Source: Bacteroidota bacterium (GTDB lineage Bacteria > Bacteroidota > Bacteroidia > Flavobacteriales_F > PHOS-HE28). Taken from it: DNA of 48,345 nucleotides. The first letter of the stretch is position 1; every line of letters begins with the position of its first letter. A model generated the notes under the pieces. That model saw only the letters and a program-made list of their open reading frames with translations, did no database searches and was not told the origin of the DNA. The DNA lies in assembly GCA_018267055.1 (NCBI GenBank), contig JAFDZF010000195.1:1-48345 (forward strand), in the 5' to 3' direction. Shown here piece by piece: positions 24,467-32,350 of the stretch. The position numbers and the translations under genes are program-made.

Positions 24467-24489
24467 GCAGGCGGGCCCGTGAACGGGAC

Positions 24490-24822
24490 CTACTTCGTGT
24501 GCTCCTCCTCGCCGGGACGACGGAAGATGATCTTGCCCTCCACCATCTCCTCGATGGCGATGGCCGACGGCTTGGGCATGCGCTCGTAGAACTTGCTCAC
24601 CTCGATCTGCTCACGGTTCTCATACACCTCCTCGAGGTTCTCCCCCGTCACGGCGAACTCCTCCAGCTTCGCGCTCAGCTCCTCCTTCACCTCCACGGCG
24701 ATCTGGTTGGCGCGCTTGCCCAGGATGTGCACGCTCTCATAGATGTTCCCCGTCTCGCGGTCGAGCAGGTTCACATCGCGGGTCACGGTGGTCTTGGAAG
24801 CGTTCAGGTGCTTGGGGTTCAT
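24490..24822 (-). CDS. rpoZ: RNA polymerase omega-like subunit (RpoZ/Rpb6 family)
   Basis: 110 residues. The omega/Rpb6 signature is in SVHILGKRANQIA and the following helix. The C-terminal half (KPSAIAIEEMVEGKIIFRRP) resembles Bacteroidota omega-like proteins, which are longer than the E. coli subunit. Omega helps assemble the beta' subunit. The ATG overlaps the bamD stop codon by four bases (ATGA), so translation is coupled. It precedes coaBC in a conserved order. Confidence 0.88.
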   Translation of the reverse strand: MNPKHLNASKTTVTRDVNLLDRETGNIYESVHILGKRANQIAVEVKEELSAKLEEFAVTGENLEEVYENREQIEVSKFYERMPKPSAIAIEEMVEGKIIFRRPGEEEHTK

Positions 24823-25625
24823 GGCGTCGATGGGTGCAGGCGTTCCTTGTGTGCATTGAGGTCGGCGAGCAGGCGCCTGGCCTCTGCCAGCCGCCCGCTC
24901 TCGGGAAAAGCGTCCGCAAAGGTATCGAACGATCGGATACCCTCCTCCAGCCGGGCCAACTTCTTGGTATCCACGCTGTTGACGGCCAGGTCATGGTCCG
25001 CCTGCAGGATGCCGAACAGGGCCTCTTCCCGGTAGGTGGAATTGGGCCAGCGCTTCATGAACTCGCGCAGCGCATTGCCCGCCGCCTGGTAATTGCGCGT
25101 CCGCAGGTACTGCTTCGCCCCCCAGTAGTCCTTCTTCTCCAGCTTGGCCCGCAACTCGTCGATGAGGGTGTTGCAGGAGTCCTTCAGGCCGGTCTCGGGG
25201 TAGCGTACCATGAACAGCTCCAACTGGTCGATGGCCGTGCGGGTGTCGGTCTGGTCCAGCTCGAACTCGGGGGATTCCTTGTAGTGGCAGTAGGCGCTCA
25301 GGAAGGTGGTCTCCTCGGCGTGCCGGCTGTTGCGGAAGGTCTTGGCGAAGTTCTCCAGGTAATAGCTCGCCAGGATGTAGTCCTTCATGCCGAAGTAGCC
25401 CTTGGCGTAGTAGTAGCTCACCGGCTCGAAGAGCGTGTCGCCGCGGGTGAGGGTGAGCAGCTCCTCCAGCAGCGGCATGGCGCGGTCGTAGTCGCCCTTC
25501 TCGTAGTACTTCACCGCCATTTCGTACTTGTACTGCTTGTTGTCGCTCTTCACCGCTTTGTTGAACTCGCTGCAGGAAGCGGACAAGAGCACGGCGGCGG
25601 CCAGGAACGGCAGGAGGTGGCGCAT
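24819..25625 (-). CDS. bamD: Outer membrane assembly lipoprotein BamD
   Basis: 268 residues. The signal peptide ends at a lipobox LSASC (Cys about 18). TPR-type repeats follow: KYEMAVKYYEKGDYDRAMPL, YYYAKGYFGMKDYILASYYL and LELFMVRYPETGLKDSC. These match BamD/YfiO, the essential lipoprotein that works with BamA to insert beta-barrel proteins into the outer membrane. ATG 25625 fits the signal peptide and the TACATTTG promoter nine bases upstream. It is the first gene of the bamD-rpoZ-coaBC cluster. Confidence 0.92.
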   Translation of the reverse strand: MRHLLPFLAAAVLLSASCSEFNKAVKSDNKQYKYEMAVKYYEKGDYDRAMPLLEELLTLTRGDTLFEPVSYYYAKGYFGMKDYILASYYLENFAKTFRNSRHAEETTFLSAYCHYKESPEFELDQTDTRTAIDQLELFMVRYPETGLKDSCNTLIDELRAKLEKKDYWGAKQYLRTRNYQAAGNALREFMKRWPNSTYREEALFGILQADHDLAVNSVDTKKLARLEEGIRSFDTFADAFPESGRLAEARRLLADLNAHKERLHPSTP

Positions 25626-25634
25626 GGAGGGCGG

Positions 25635-25642
25635 CAAATGTA
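25635..25642 (-). promoter_or_regulatory. -7 element of the bamD operon
   Basis: The minus strand TACATTTG is an exact match to TAnnTTTG, nine bases before ATG 25625, so the leader should be only a few bases long. Confidence 0.65.
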
Positions 25643-25643
25643 G

Positions 25644-25686
25644 CATGTGCCCATGGGCCCATGGGGCATGGACCGATGGGCACATG
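25644..25686. repeat. Inverted repeat in the bamD-spt divergent region
   Basis: Perfect 11-bp arms CATGTGCCCAT (25644-25654) and ATGGGCACATG (25676-25686) flank a 21-base loop that itself repeats GCCCAT/CATGGG units. It lies directly upstream of the bamD -7 element. Confidence 0.65.
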
Positions 25687-25746
25687 AACAGGGGCGCGTG
25701 GGCAACGCACGCCGGGCCCCGATCCGTATGCTGTCCCGGGTCCCCG

Positions 25747-25754
25747 TAACTTCG
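25747..25754 (+). promoter_or_regulatory. -7 element upstream of spt
   Basis: TAACTTCG fits the local consensus and lies 40 bases before ATG 25795. Confidence 0.45.
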
Positions 25755-25794
25755 CCGCCGCCACGCTCCTGCGTGACCCCATCATCACCCGAAC

Positions 25795-27039
25795 ATGAAC
25801 GACATCTTCGATAAGATCCGCAAGGACCTCGGTCCCATCGGCCGTCATGCCAAGGCCAGCCATGGCTATTTCAGCTTCCCCAAGCTCGAAGGCGAGCTGG
25901 GCGCGCACATGACCTTCCGGGGCAAGCAAGTGCTGGTGTGGAGCCTGAACAACTACCTGGGCCTGGCCAACCACCCCGAGGTGCGCAAAGTGGACGCGGA
26001 AGCCGCCGCCGAATGGGGCATGGCCTATCCGATGGGCGCGCGGATGATGAGCGGCCAGACCAAGTACCACGAGCAGCTGGAGGACGCCATCAGCGACTTC
26101 ATGGGCAAGGAGGACACCTTCCTGCTCAACTACGGCTACCAGGGTTGCATGAGCGCGATCGAGGCGCTCCTCTCCCGCCACGACGTGCTGGTGTACGACA
26201 GCGAGTGCCACGCGTGCATGATCGACGGCGCCCGCCTGCATATGGGCAAGCGCTTCGTGTTCCAGCACAACGACATGGCCAGCCTGGACAAGCAACTGGA
26301 GAACGCGGCCAAGCTGACCGCGGAGACCGGCGGCGGCATCCTGGTGATGACCGAGGGCGTGTTCGGCATGGCCGGCGACCAGGGCAAGCTGAAGGAGATC
26401 GTGGAGCGCAAGGCGAAGTACAACTTCCGCCTCTTCGTGGACGACGCGCACGGCTTCGGCATGATGGGCCGCGAGGGCCGCGGTACCGCCGACGCCCAGG
26501 GCGTGCAGGACGGCGTGGACGTGTACTTCGGCACCTTCGCCAAGGCCATGGCCAGCATCGGCGCCTTCGTGAGCGGCCCGGAGGACGTGATGATGTACCT
26601 GCGCTACAACATGCGCAGCCAGACCTTCGCCAAGAGCCTGCCGATGCCCATCGTGATCGGGGCCCTGAAGCGGCTGGAGATGATCCGCACCATGCCCGAG
26701 CTCAGCGAGAAGCTCTGGAGCATCACCAAGGCCCTGCAGAGCGGGCTGAAGGAGGCCGGCCTGAACATCGGCAACACCAACAGCTGCGTGACCCCCGTAT
26801 ACATGCACGGCGGCATCCCCGAGGCCACCAATGTGATCGTGGACCTGCGCGAGAACCACGGCATCTTCTGCAGCATCGTGGTGTACCCCGTGGTGCCCAA
26901 GGACACCATCCTGCTGCGCCTCATCCCCACCGCCGTGCACACCCTGGCCGATGTGGAGCGCACCATCGCCAGCTTCAAGCAGGTGAAGGAGAAGCTCGCC
27001 GCCGGGGCCTACAAGGCAGAGAAGATCATGACCATGTAA
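25795..27039 (+). CDS. spt: Serine palmitoyltransferase-type alpha-oxoamine synthase
   Basis: 414 residues. PLP-dependent fold type I enzyme of the alpha-oxoamine synthase family. Visible features are SLNNYLGLANHPEV, LLNYGYQG, the PLP-ring region VDDAHGFGMMG, and the Schiff-base Lys in YFGTFAKAMASIGAF. Sequence style throughout (HGYFSFPKLEGELGAHMTFRG, TKYHEQLE) matches the Bacteroidota enzyme that condenses serine with a fatty acyl-CoA in sphingolipid synthesis. Related enzymes (KBL, BioF) are the alternatives; no threonine or biotin genes are nearby. The stop codon lies within a 28-base palindrome that probably terminates transcription. Confidence 0.85.
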   Translation: MNDIFDKIRKDLGPIGRHAKASHGYFSFPKLEGELGAHMTFRGKQVLVWSLNNYLGLANHPEVRKVDAEAAAEWGMAYPMGARMMSGQTKYHEQLEDAISDFMGKEDTFLLNYGYQGCMSAIEALLSRHDVLVYDSECHACMIDGARLHMGKRFVFQHNDMASLDKQLENAAKLTAETGGGILVMTEGVFGMAGDQGKLKEIVERKAKYNFRLFVDDAHGFGMMGREGRGTADAQGVQDGVDVYFGTFAKAMASIGAFVSGPEDVMMYLRYNMRSQTFAKSLPMPIVIGALKRLEMIRTMPELSEKLWSITKALQSGLKEAGLNIGNTNSCVTPVYMHGGIPEATNVIVDLRENHGIFCSIVVYPVVPKDTILLRLIPTAVHTLADVERTIASFKQVKEKLAAGAYKAEKIMTM

Positions 27040-27059
27040 GGCCGCACGGCCTTACATGG
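27032..27059 (+). terminator. Perfect palindrome overlapping the spt stop codon
   Basis: 13-bp perfectly paired arms (27032-27044 and 27047-27059) surround a two-base CA. The TAA stop codon (27037-27039) is inside the left arm. There is no long T-run, so bidirectional termination or another role is possible. Confidence 0.65.
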
Positions 27060-27101
27060 AAAGGGGCTTCTTACTTACTGGCGGACCATGTCCATCCAAA
27101 C

Positions 27102-27109
27102 CTTTTTTG
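27102..27109 (+). promoter_or_regulatory. -7-like element of the orphan secreted protein
   Basis: CTTTTTTG, then TGCAC, then ATG 27115: a five-base spacer, as at other near-leaderless starts in the window. Confidence 0.4.
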
Positions 27110-27114
27110 TGCAC

Positions 27115-28068
27115 ATGCTCGTGGCAAGACACGTCCTCTTCCTTGCCTCCGTATTCACCGTCGTGATGGCGAACGCTCAATTCGTTGTGGGGAACTGCCA
27201 TTCCGGGAAAGACATGAAAGCGGAGGATCGCGCCCTGCTCGCTGGGACAACGACGATCTTCTTCTATCGGACCGGCGATGCCCAGCGCGCCGATGAGTGG
27301 AAGAAGGCCATCCAGGAAGCTTGGACCCTGACCCCGATCGAGATCCATTCCATCACGGAGATGGGCGACTTCAAGGAACGTATGACCGTGCCATCGGGAT
27401 ACTCGTTCATGACCCTGGAATCGAGTTGGACCATGATGGACAATTTCGTGCCCACTATCTCACTAGTGCTTTGGGTACCCAGCGAGGAACCTCAGTATTT
27501 CTATACGTCAGAGTATCAGAAACGTCAGCCGTTCATGCGTCTATTAATGGATGCGGACATCGCCACGCTGGATTTCGCGCTCTCCCACAACTTCAAGAAT
27601 GCGTTCGGACCCTACCTCTATTCCGAGGCCCCTTTGCCGTTCTGGAAGCCGTTCATCATCGCGGACATGTTGCGTCGTGCTAGCGCGGACTTGGAGGATG
27701 GGGTCTGCTACAACTCCATGGTGAAGTCCGCATATGACAAGGCGGAACGAAATAAACTTCGTGAGAGTACCCTCTATATCTGCGAAAGTTCACTGGGCCA
27801 ATGGGACTATAAGGATAAGCGTTTGCAGTTCATCAACGAGCGCGCAGAAGTCCTAGAGGCTTATGAACGACCCAAATCGGTCATCACAGAGGATGAACTG
27901 GACCATATGTTGTCGGATCCTGCCCAACCACCGTTCTATTTTCTATTGACCACCCACAAGGAGTACTTATGCGTCCTGACCATTTGGAAAAGCCAGGGCC
28001 GTGGAGCCGTCACGTCGAGCCTGACCGCCGGACACCAGCTGGATAAGGGCTATAAACGGCTGAAGTAA
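27115..28068 (+). CDS. Orphan secreted protein of unknown function in a lower-GC patch
   Basis: 317 residues from ATG 27115; an upstream ATG at 27088 would add nine residues. The start at 27115 gives a clean signal peptide (ARHVLFLASVFTVVMANAQ). The mature protein is aromatic-rich and mixed alpha/beta, with SYSFMTLE-like strands, the block YFYTSEYQKRQPF and a C-terminal FLLTTHKEYLCVL. No known domain was recognised. Codons such as TTA, TAT, AAT and AAA are much more common than in neighbouring genes, suggesting recent acquisition. It lies between the spt palindrome and the remnant of a DUF2238 gene, with its own hairpin downstream. Confidence 0.7.
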   Translation: MLVARHVLFLASVFTVVMANAQFVVGNCHSGKDMKAEDRALLAGTTTIFFYRTGDAQRADEWKKAIQEAWTLTPIEIHSITEMGDFKERMTVPSGYSFMTLESSWTMMDNFVPTISLVLWVPSEEPQYFYTSEYQKRQPFMRLLMDADIATLDFALSHNFKNAFGPYLYSEAPLPFWKPFIIADMLRRASADLEDGVCYNSMVKSAYDKAERNKLRESTLYICESSLGQWDYKDKRLQFINERAEVLEAYERPKSVITEDELDHMLSDPAQPPFYFLLTTHKEYLCVLTIWKSQGRGAVTSSLTAGHQLDKGYKRLK

Positions 28069-28117
28069 GCAGCCGAACATCGATGACCTACGGATCCCTA
28101 GGCTAGGGAATAAGTAC

Positions 28118-28146
28118 GCAGGTCACTGTCCAAAAGCGTGACCTGC
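28118..28146 (+). terminator. Hairpin after the orphan secreted protein
   Basis: Arms GCAGGTCAC (28118-28126) and GTGACCTGC (28138-28146) with an 11-base loop, followed by TTCTGCCCCTT. It lies 50 bases past the stop codon and at the edge of the DUF2238 remnant. Confidence 0.6.
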
Positions 28147-28164
28147 TTCTGCCCCTTACCCCTA

Positions 28165-28317
28165 TGCGAAAGCGGCGATGCCTTCCTCGGGACCCAGGGC
28201 TACGTCTGGGACACCCAGAGCGACATGCTGATGGCCCTGGTCGGCGCGGTCGCCTTCCTGGTGACGTGCAGCCGTGCCCATGACCGGCAACTGGTCCGCT
28301 TCGTGAACGAGCGCTAG
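28165..28317 (+). pseudogene. C-terminal remnant of a DUF2238 (YjdF-family) membrane protein
   Basis: Fifty codons in one frame ending at TAG 28315-28317 read GDAFLGTQGYVWDTQSDM, a hydrophobic helix (LMALVGAVAFLVT), then HDRQL. This is the conserved end of DUF2238/YjdF membrane proteins. There is no start codon and none of the N-terminal membrane helices, so only the 3' end of the gene remains. The break falls just after the hairpin at 28118-28146, next to the low-GC orphan gene, which suggests that an insertion or deletion removed the rest. Confidence 0.75.
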
Positions 28318-28321
28318 GCGA

Positions 28322-29167
28322 TCAAGGGGCGACGCGTGCCGCCGCAGGCGATGCCGTCCGCTGGCGCAAGGCCTCCTGCGACCGCTGGCGCAGGACGCCG
28401 TGCATGCGGTAATAGTAGCGGGCCCCTTTGGGCTGCGGCACCGCGACGGACAAGCCGCGGGCATAGCGGAAGACCCCCTCGGCCATGGCGAGGTAGCAGT
28501 GCAGGAAACCGGTGCGGCGCAGGTCGGCCAGGGTGCGTTCGCCGTCCAAGGGGATCTCCCGCTCGAAGATCACGTCGCCCCCATCGATCGCCGCGGTCAT
28601 CAGCATCACCGACACCTTGGGGACCGTGCCTTCCAGGACCGCCCATTCGATGACGTTCATGCCCCGGTACCGCGGCATGGCGCCCATATGCGCGTTCACG
28701 AACTCGGCCCCCGGCACCTGCAGCAGCGCATCGGGGATCACACCGCCGGCATAGAGCACGAACACGGTGGGCCCCTGCCGGCACAGCTCCTCGATCACCG
28801 AGGCCTTGAGCGCGGGGCGGATGTGCACCGGGATGCCTTTCCCCTGCGCATGGGCGACGAGGTCGATCCCGGGAGGCAGCAGCGCCCACGAGCTCTCCCC
28901 CTTCGGCACGTTCCAGGAAGCCTTCAGCGCGGCCATCCGTTGCGTGCCGGTGAGCCCGCGGACCAGGTCCACCGCGTACCCCTTCCAGCGGCCGGGCCGC
29001 AAGGCCTTCAGCGGACGCAACAGCGCCGACACCCAGGCCGGGCGGCGGGCGCTGGGCTCGAGCAGCAAGAGGGCATCGGGCCGTCCGCCCAGCTGTTCAT
29101 AGGCCTGGACGAAGCCGCTGGCGTGCGCCGGGCTCCGCCCACCGATGAGGAGCACCACGCGTTTCAT
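28322..29167 (-). CDS. Formyltransferase-fold protein (Fmt-like), probably glycan-related
   Basis: 281 residues. The C-terminal two thirds show the formyltransferase core: FVLYAGGVIPDALL, the catalytic-region NAHMGAMPRYRGMNVIEWA (Asn and His of the N-x-H pair) and the later Asp in TAAIDGGDVIFERE. The first 110 residues, GGRSPAHASGFVQAYEQLGG onward, do not resemble methionyl-tRNA formyltransferase, and there is no tRNA-binding C-terminal domain, so a sugar or other small-molecule substrate is more likely. The start overlaps the stop of the upstream gene by four bases (ATGA), indicating an operon of two. Confidence 0.78.
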   Translation of the reverse strand: MKRVVLLIGGRSPAHASGFVQAYEQLGGRPDALLLLEPSARRPAWVSALLRPLKALRPGRWKGYAVDLVRGLTGTQRMAALKASWNVPKGESSWALLPPGIDLVAHAQGKGIPVHIRPALKASVIEELCRQGPTVFVLYAGGVIPDALLQVPGAEFVNAHMGAMPRYRGMNVIEWAVLEGTVPKVSVMLMTAAIDGGDVIFEREIPLDGERTLADLRRTGFLHCYLAMAEGVFRYARGLSVAVPQPKGARYYYRMHGVLRQRSQEALRQRTASPAAARVAP

Positions 29168-30360
29168 GCCGGGACGCGCAAGGACCGACCGTGGCCGAGG
29201 GAGAGCAGCAGCGATTCGGCGTGGTACTTCGCCGCCCAGTTCACCATCTGGAACCGCTGGTAATTGCCATTGATGGGGTACGCCCCCGGCACGCCATAGC
29301 GCAAGCCGCGGTCCGCCGACCGGAAATGGGCGATGGACCCGACGATGTCGTTCAACTTCAGCGCCGCGTTCAGGTAGCGCAGGTCGCCTTCGGCGCGCGC
29401 GATCTTCTGGAAGACGATGGCCAGCTGGCTGTAGCCCGTGAGGCAGAGCGATGCCCCGCCGCCCAGGTCCTTGTAAGGCGACCAGTCCGGCTTGGAATAG
29501 GCGGGCAGCTGCAGGTCCACCTCGAAACGCGACAGCAGCTTGGCGGCCGCGCGCAGCACCGCGTCGTGGCAGCGGCGCTCGCCCAGCACCTCCGCGCAGA
29601 TCAGCAGCCCGTCCAGGGTGTAGCCCACGTGGTGCAGCAGGGCCGTGTCGGGATAGGACGTATGGAAGTTGCACCGCTCGAACCAGCCGTTCGGGCGCTG
29701 CAGGGCCAGGTAGCTTTCCAGCGCCCTGCGGATGCGGTCCAGGTGTTCCGCCGGGAACCGCGGCCCCGCGCTGCGCGCCACCAGCAGCAGGCAGGCCAGC
29801 ACCAGGGTATCGAAGCTGCCGCCACCGGACACGTTGTTCTCCACGAAGAAGCCGTTCGCGTCCATCTGCTCCATGGCCCATCCCGCGCCGCGCAGGGCGG
29901 CCTCGAGGTAGCGGTCGTCGCCGGAGAACGCATGGGCGGCCACCAGGCCGTCGAGGATCATGCCCGTGTTGAAGACCCGGGGCCCGCAGGTGACGTCCAC
30001 CTGCAAGCCCTGCCATCCGCCGCCGGGCAGCTGGATGCCCAGGAGCCAGTCGGCGGCCCGCATGGCGCGTTGCGACCAGGCCGCCTCCCCGGTGAAGCGG
30101 GCATGGTCGAGCATGGTGGGGATGAGGTAGCCCGTGGTCTCGGGATAGGAGGCTTTCCAGCCGCGCCCCATGGCGTAGTAGGCCGACGAGCCGCCATCGC
30201 CGCCGGCGTCGAACGAGGCGGCGATCCACTCGAAGACATTGCGGAGCGCCTGCTCCGGCCGGGGCGTACGCCCCACCAGGCCCAGCTGGTCGCCGATGAA
30301 CTTGCGGGCATGGCCGGGGCGGTAGAGCCGATGCTCCTTGATGGTGGCGAACTTGCTCAC
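29164..30360 (-). CDS. Six-hairpin / AGE-like barrel enzyme, probably glycan-related
   Basis: 398 residues from GTG 30360. Repeated helical-hairpin blocks with Gly and aromatic residues (GRGWKASYPETTGYLIPTML, QLPGGGWQGL, RVFNTGMILDGLV, GYTLDGLLIC, CLTGYSQLAIVFQKI) indicate an (alpha/alpha)6 barrel as in AGE epimerases and several glycosidases. Similar proteins occur in surface-polysaccharide loci and are sometimes annotated misleadingly as delta-aminolevulinate dehydratase. There is no signal peptide, so it acts in the cytoplasm. It is coupled to the formyltransferase gene. The catalytic residues and substrate cannot be assigned from the sequence alone. Confidence 0.75.
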   Translation of the reverse strand: MSKFATIKEHRLYRPGHARKFIGDQLGLVGRTPRPEQALRNVFEWIAASFDAGGDGGSSAYYAMGRGWKASYPETTGYLIPTMLDHARFTGEAAWSQRAMRAADWLLGIQLPGGGWQGLQVDVTCGPRVFNTGMILDGLVAAHAFSGDDRYLEAALRGAGWAMEQMDANGFFVENNVSGGGSFDTLVLACLLLVARSAGPRFPAEHLDRIRRALESYLALQRPNGWFERCNFHTSYPDTALLHHVGYTLDGLLICAEVLGERRCHDAVLRAAAKLLSRFEVDLQLPAYSKPDWSPYKDLGGGASLCLTGYSQLAIVFQKIARAEGDLRYLNAALKLNDIVGSIAHFRSADRGLRYGVPGAYPINGNYQRFQMVNWAAKYHAESLLLSLGHGRSLRVPA

Positions 30361-30483
30361 GGGCCGTGTTGAAGGGGCCCAATATTAATCACCTGCCGCG
30401 GCGGCCTCCCGTGCCGCAGCAGTACGAGGTGACCGATGGACGCATGACACCGTCCTAACCTCCGCCACACGAACGCCTCTCCC

Positions 30484-30882
30484 TTGCTCCGCCCTTCCAT
30501 CACCACCCGCACAGCCACCCTGGAGGTCCACGCACCCGGCATCCAGCTGCTGCGCTACTTCAGCGGCGTCACCGTGAACGCCGACGGGATCCGCGAGATC
30601 ACGCTCGCCGGCACCACGCTGCCCCCGGCCCGGGCCCTCATCGTGGTGATCCCCGAGGGGACCAGCTTCTCCATGGACATGCTGGAGATCGACCATACCG
30701 CGGCCACGGCGGGAGCGGCCCCGCTGGAGGTGCTGGCCATGGTGGTCGAGGATCCCGTCTTCCTCCATGCCTCGGGGCTGTACTTCGCCTACCACCCACC
30801 CACATACCGCCACCGGGTCTTCACCGAACTGGGGCCGGCCGAGGCCTGGGCGCGGGCCGAGCTTGCCCGTTCGGGCCATTGA
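30484..30882 (+). CDS. Small STAS/DUF7793-like protein
   Basis: 132 residues if TTG 30484 is the start, which is the first possible start in this frame; GTG 30571 is a shorter alternative. The C-terminal pattern LEVLAMVVEDPVFLHASGLYF, then PPTYRHRVFTELGPAEAWAR, matches a group of small Bacteroidota proteins with a STAS/SpoIIAA-like fold (DUF7793). Function is unknown; no membrane segment or signal peptide is seen. It lies on the opposite strand to the glycan pair, with the DUF3667 gene 34 bases downstream under its own promoter element. Confidence 0.6.
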   Translation: MLRPSITTRTATLEVHAPGIQLLRYFSGVTVNADGIREITLAGTTLPPARALIVVIPEGTSFSMDMLEIDHTAATAGAAPLEVLAMVVEDPVFLHASGLYFAYHPPTYRHRVFTELGPAEAWARAELARSGH

Positions 30883-30903
30883 TCGGCGACGGCCCCGGCC
30901 GGA

Positions 30904-30911
30904 TATCTTGG
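30904..30911 (+). promoter_or_regulatory. -7 element of the DUF3667 gene, near-leaderless layout
   Basis: TATCTTGG, then CGGTC, then ATG 30917: a five-base spacer. Confidence 0.6.
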
Positions 30912-30916
30912 CGGTC

Positions 30917-31942
30917 ATGGCCAAGCACCGCCGCAAGCAGCACGATTGCCCCAATTGCGGCACACCGCTGGCGCCGGCCTTCGAGTTCTGCCCCACCTGC
31001 GGCCAGGAGAACCACGAGCTGAAGGTGCCGTTCGGGCACATGGTGTACGAGCTCGTCGAGGGCCTGACGCATTTCGATGCCAAGGTGTGGGCCACCCTGC
31101 GGGCCATGGCCATGCCGGGCCGCATCACCCAGGAGTTCCTGGTGGGCAAGCGGGCCCGGTACATGCCGCCGGTGCGGCTCTACATCTTCGTCAGCATCGT
31201 GTTCTTCTTCGTGCTGAACGCGCTGATGGACCGCCGCATGCGCGAGGACCATGGCATACGCAGCGACGCCAGCGACAGCACGCCGGCGCGCGTCCAGGAG
31301 GAGGCGGTGCAGGACAGCGTCCATGCCACCGTGCAGCGCAACGACAGCGCGCGTGAAGAGGAGGATGCCGGGTCCAGCCTGATCTATACGCTTTCGGACG
31401 CGGACAAGACCGCTTTTCTCGAACGCCCGGGCGAGCCCACGAACGCCGAGCTCGATTCGCTGCTCGTGGCCATGGGCAATCCGGAGCCGAACTGGTTCCG
31501 GCGCCGGTTCCTGGTGGCCATGCTGCACGTGCCCACCGGCGAGCAGGCCCTGGACTACATCACGCACCTGGTCACGCGGTCGCTGTCCCTCCTCCTGTTC
31601 GTCCTGATGCCCTTCTTCGCCTTGCTGCTGAAGGTGCTGTTCGCACGGAAGCGGCTCTACTACGAGCACCTCATCTTCAGCATCCACACGCACACGGCCT
31701 TCCTCCTCCTGTTCTCGCTGGTGTCCGCGCTGGGGCTCATCCTGCCCGATGCGGCGCAGGCCTGGATGGTGCGGCTGATGTGGACAGGAGCCATCGTCTA
31801 CCTGCTGCTGGCCTTCCACCGCGTGTACCGCAAGCGCTGGTGGGCCACGGGGCTGCTAACGGGCATGGTGCTCGTGCCCTACTTCTTCGCCTTCGTGGTG
31901 CTGGCGGTGGCCGGCATCCTCTTCGGCTTCCTGCTGCACTGA
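30917..31942 (+). CDS. DUF3667 zinc-ribbon membrane protein
   Basis: 341 residues. An N-terminal zinc ribbon has two CxxC pairs (CPNCG and CPTCG, about residues 11-31). It is followed by the DUF3667 core with TLRAMAMPGRITQEFLVGKRARYMPPVRLYIF, a first membrane helix (about 90-105), an acidic linker (about 108-165) and four further membrane helices to the end. The family is common in Bacteroidota and has no established role. The start is fixed by the promoter five bases upstream. Confidence 0.88.
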   Translation: MAKHRRKQHDCPNCGTPLAPAFEFCPTCGQENHELKVPFGHMVYELVEGLTHFDAKVWATLRAMAMPGRITQEFLVGKRARYMPPVRLYIFVSIVFFFVLNALMDRRMREDHGIRSDASDSTPARVQEEAVQDSVHATVQRNDSAREEEDAGSSLIYTLSDADKTAFLERPGEPTNAELDSLLVAMGNPEPNWFRRRFLVAMLHVPTGEQALDYITHLVTRSLSLLLFVLMPFFALLLKVLFARKRLYYEHLIFSIHTHTAFLLLFSLVSALGLILPDAAQAWMVRLMWTGAIVYLLLAFHRVYRKRWWATGLLTGMVLVPYFFAFVVLAVAGILFGFLLH

Positions 31943-31947
31943 GGCGC

Positions 31948-32346
31948 CTACTGGAACTTCAGGCGGTCGAGGCTGAACCGGCCGCTGCCGGTGAAGAAGA
32001 GCGCGATGAAGGCCGCCATGTAGAGCACGGCCAGTTCCTTCTTCGCGAAGGGATCGTCGCCGTGGGCCAGGAAAGCGGCCACGGCCATGCCGATGATGGG
32101 CGGGATGGTGGTGAGGCGCGTCCACAGGCCCAGCAGCACCAGGGCCGAGCAGAGCACCTCGGCGATGAGGATCAGCACCAGGCTGAAGGCCGGTCCCAGC
32201 CCGATGGGATCGGAGAAGTGGTCCACCTTCTCGCTGAAGTGCATGAGCTTGGGCCAGCCGTGCTGCCAGAACAGGGTGCCGGCGGCGCTGATGCGCAGCA
32301 CGAGCACCCCGAGATCATTGGATACCTCCTCGGAGTTCAAGAGCAT
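31948..32346 (-). CDS. DoxX family membrane protein
   Basis: 132 residues with four hydrophobic segments. Features are LVLRISAAGTLFWQHGWPKL in the first helix, LILIAEVLCSALVLLGLWTR in the second, and the terminal FFTGSGRFSLDRL, typical of DoxX proteins. DoxX proteins are small quinone-linked or redox-linked membrane components; the exact role here is unknown. The start is supported by TACGTTCG four bases upstream. It is convergent with the DUF3667 gene, with five bases between stop codons. Confidence 0.88.
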   Translation of the reverse strand: MLLNSEEVSNDLGVLVLRISAAGTLFWQHGWPKLMHFSEKVDHFSDPIGLGPAFSLVLILIAEVLCSALVLLGLWTRLTTIPPIIGMAVAAFLAHGDDPFAKKELAVLYMAAFIALFFTGSGRFSLDRLKFQ

Positions 32347-32350
32347 GGTG

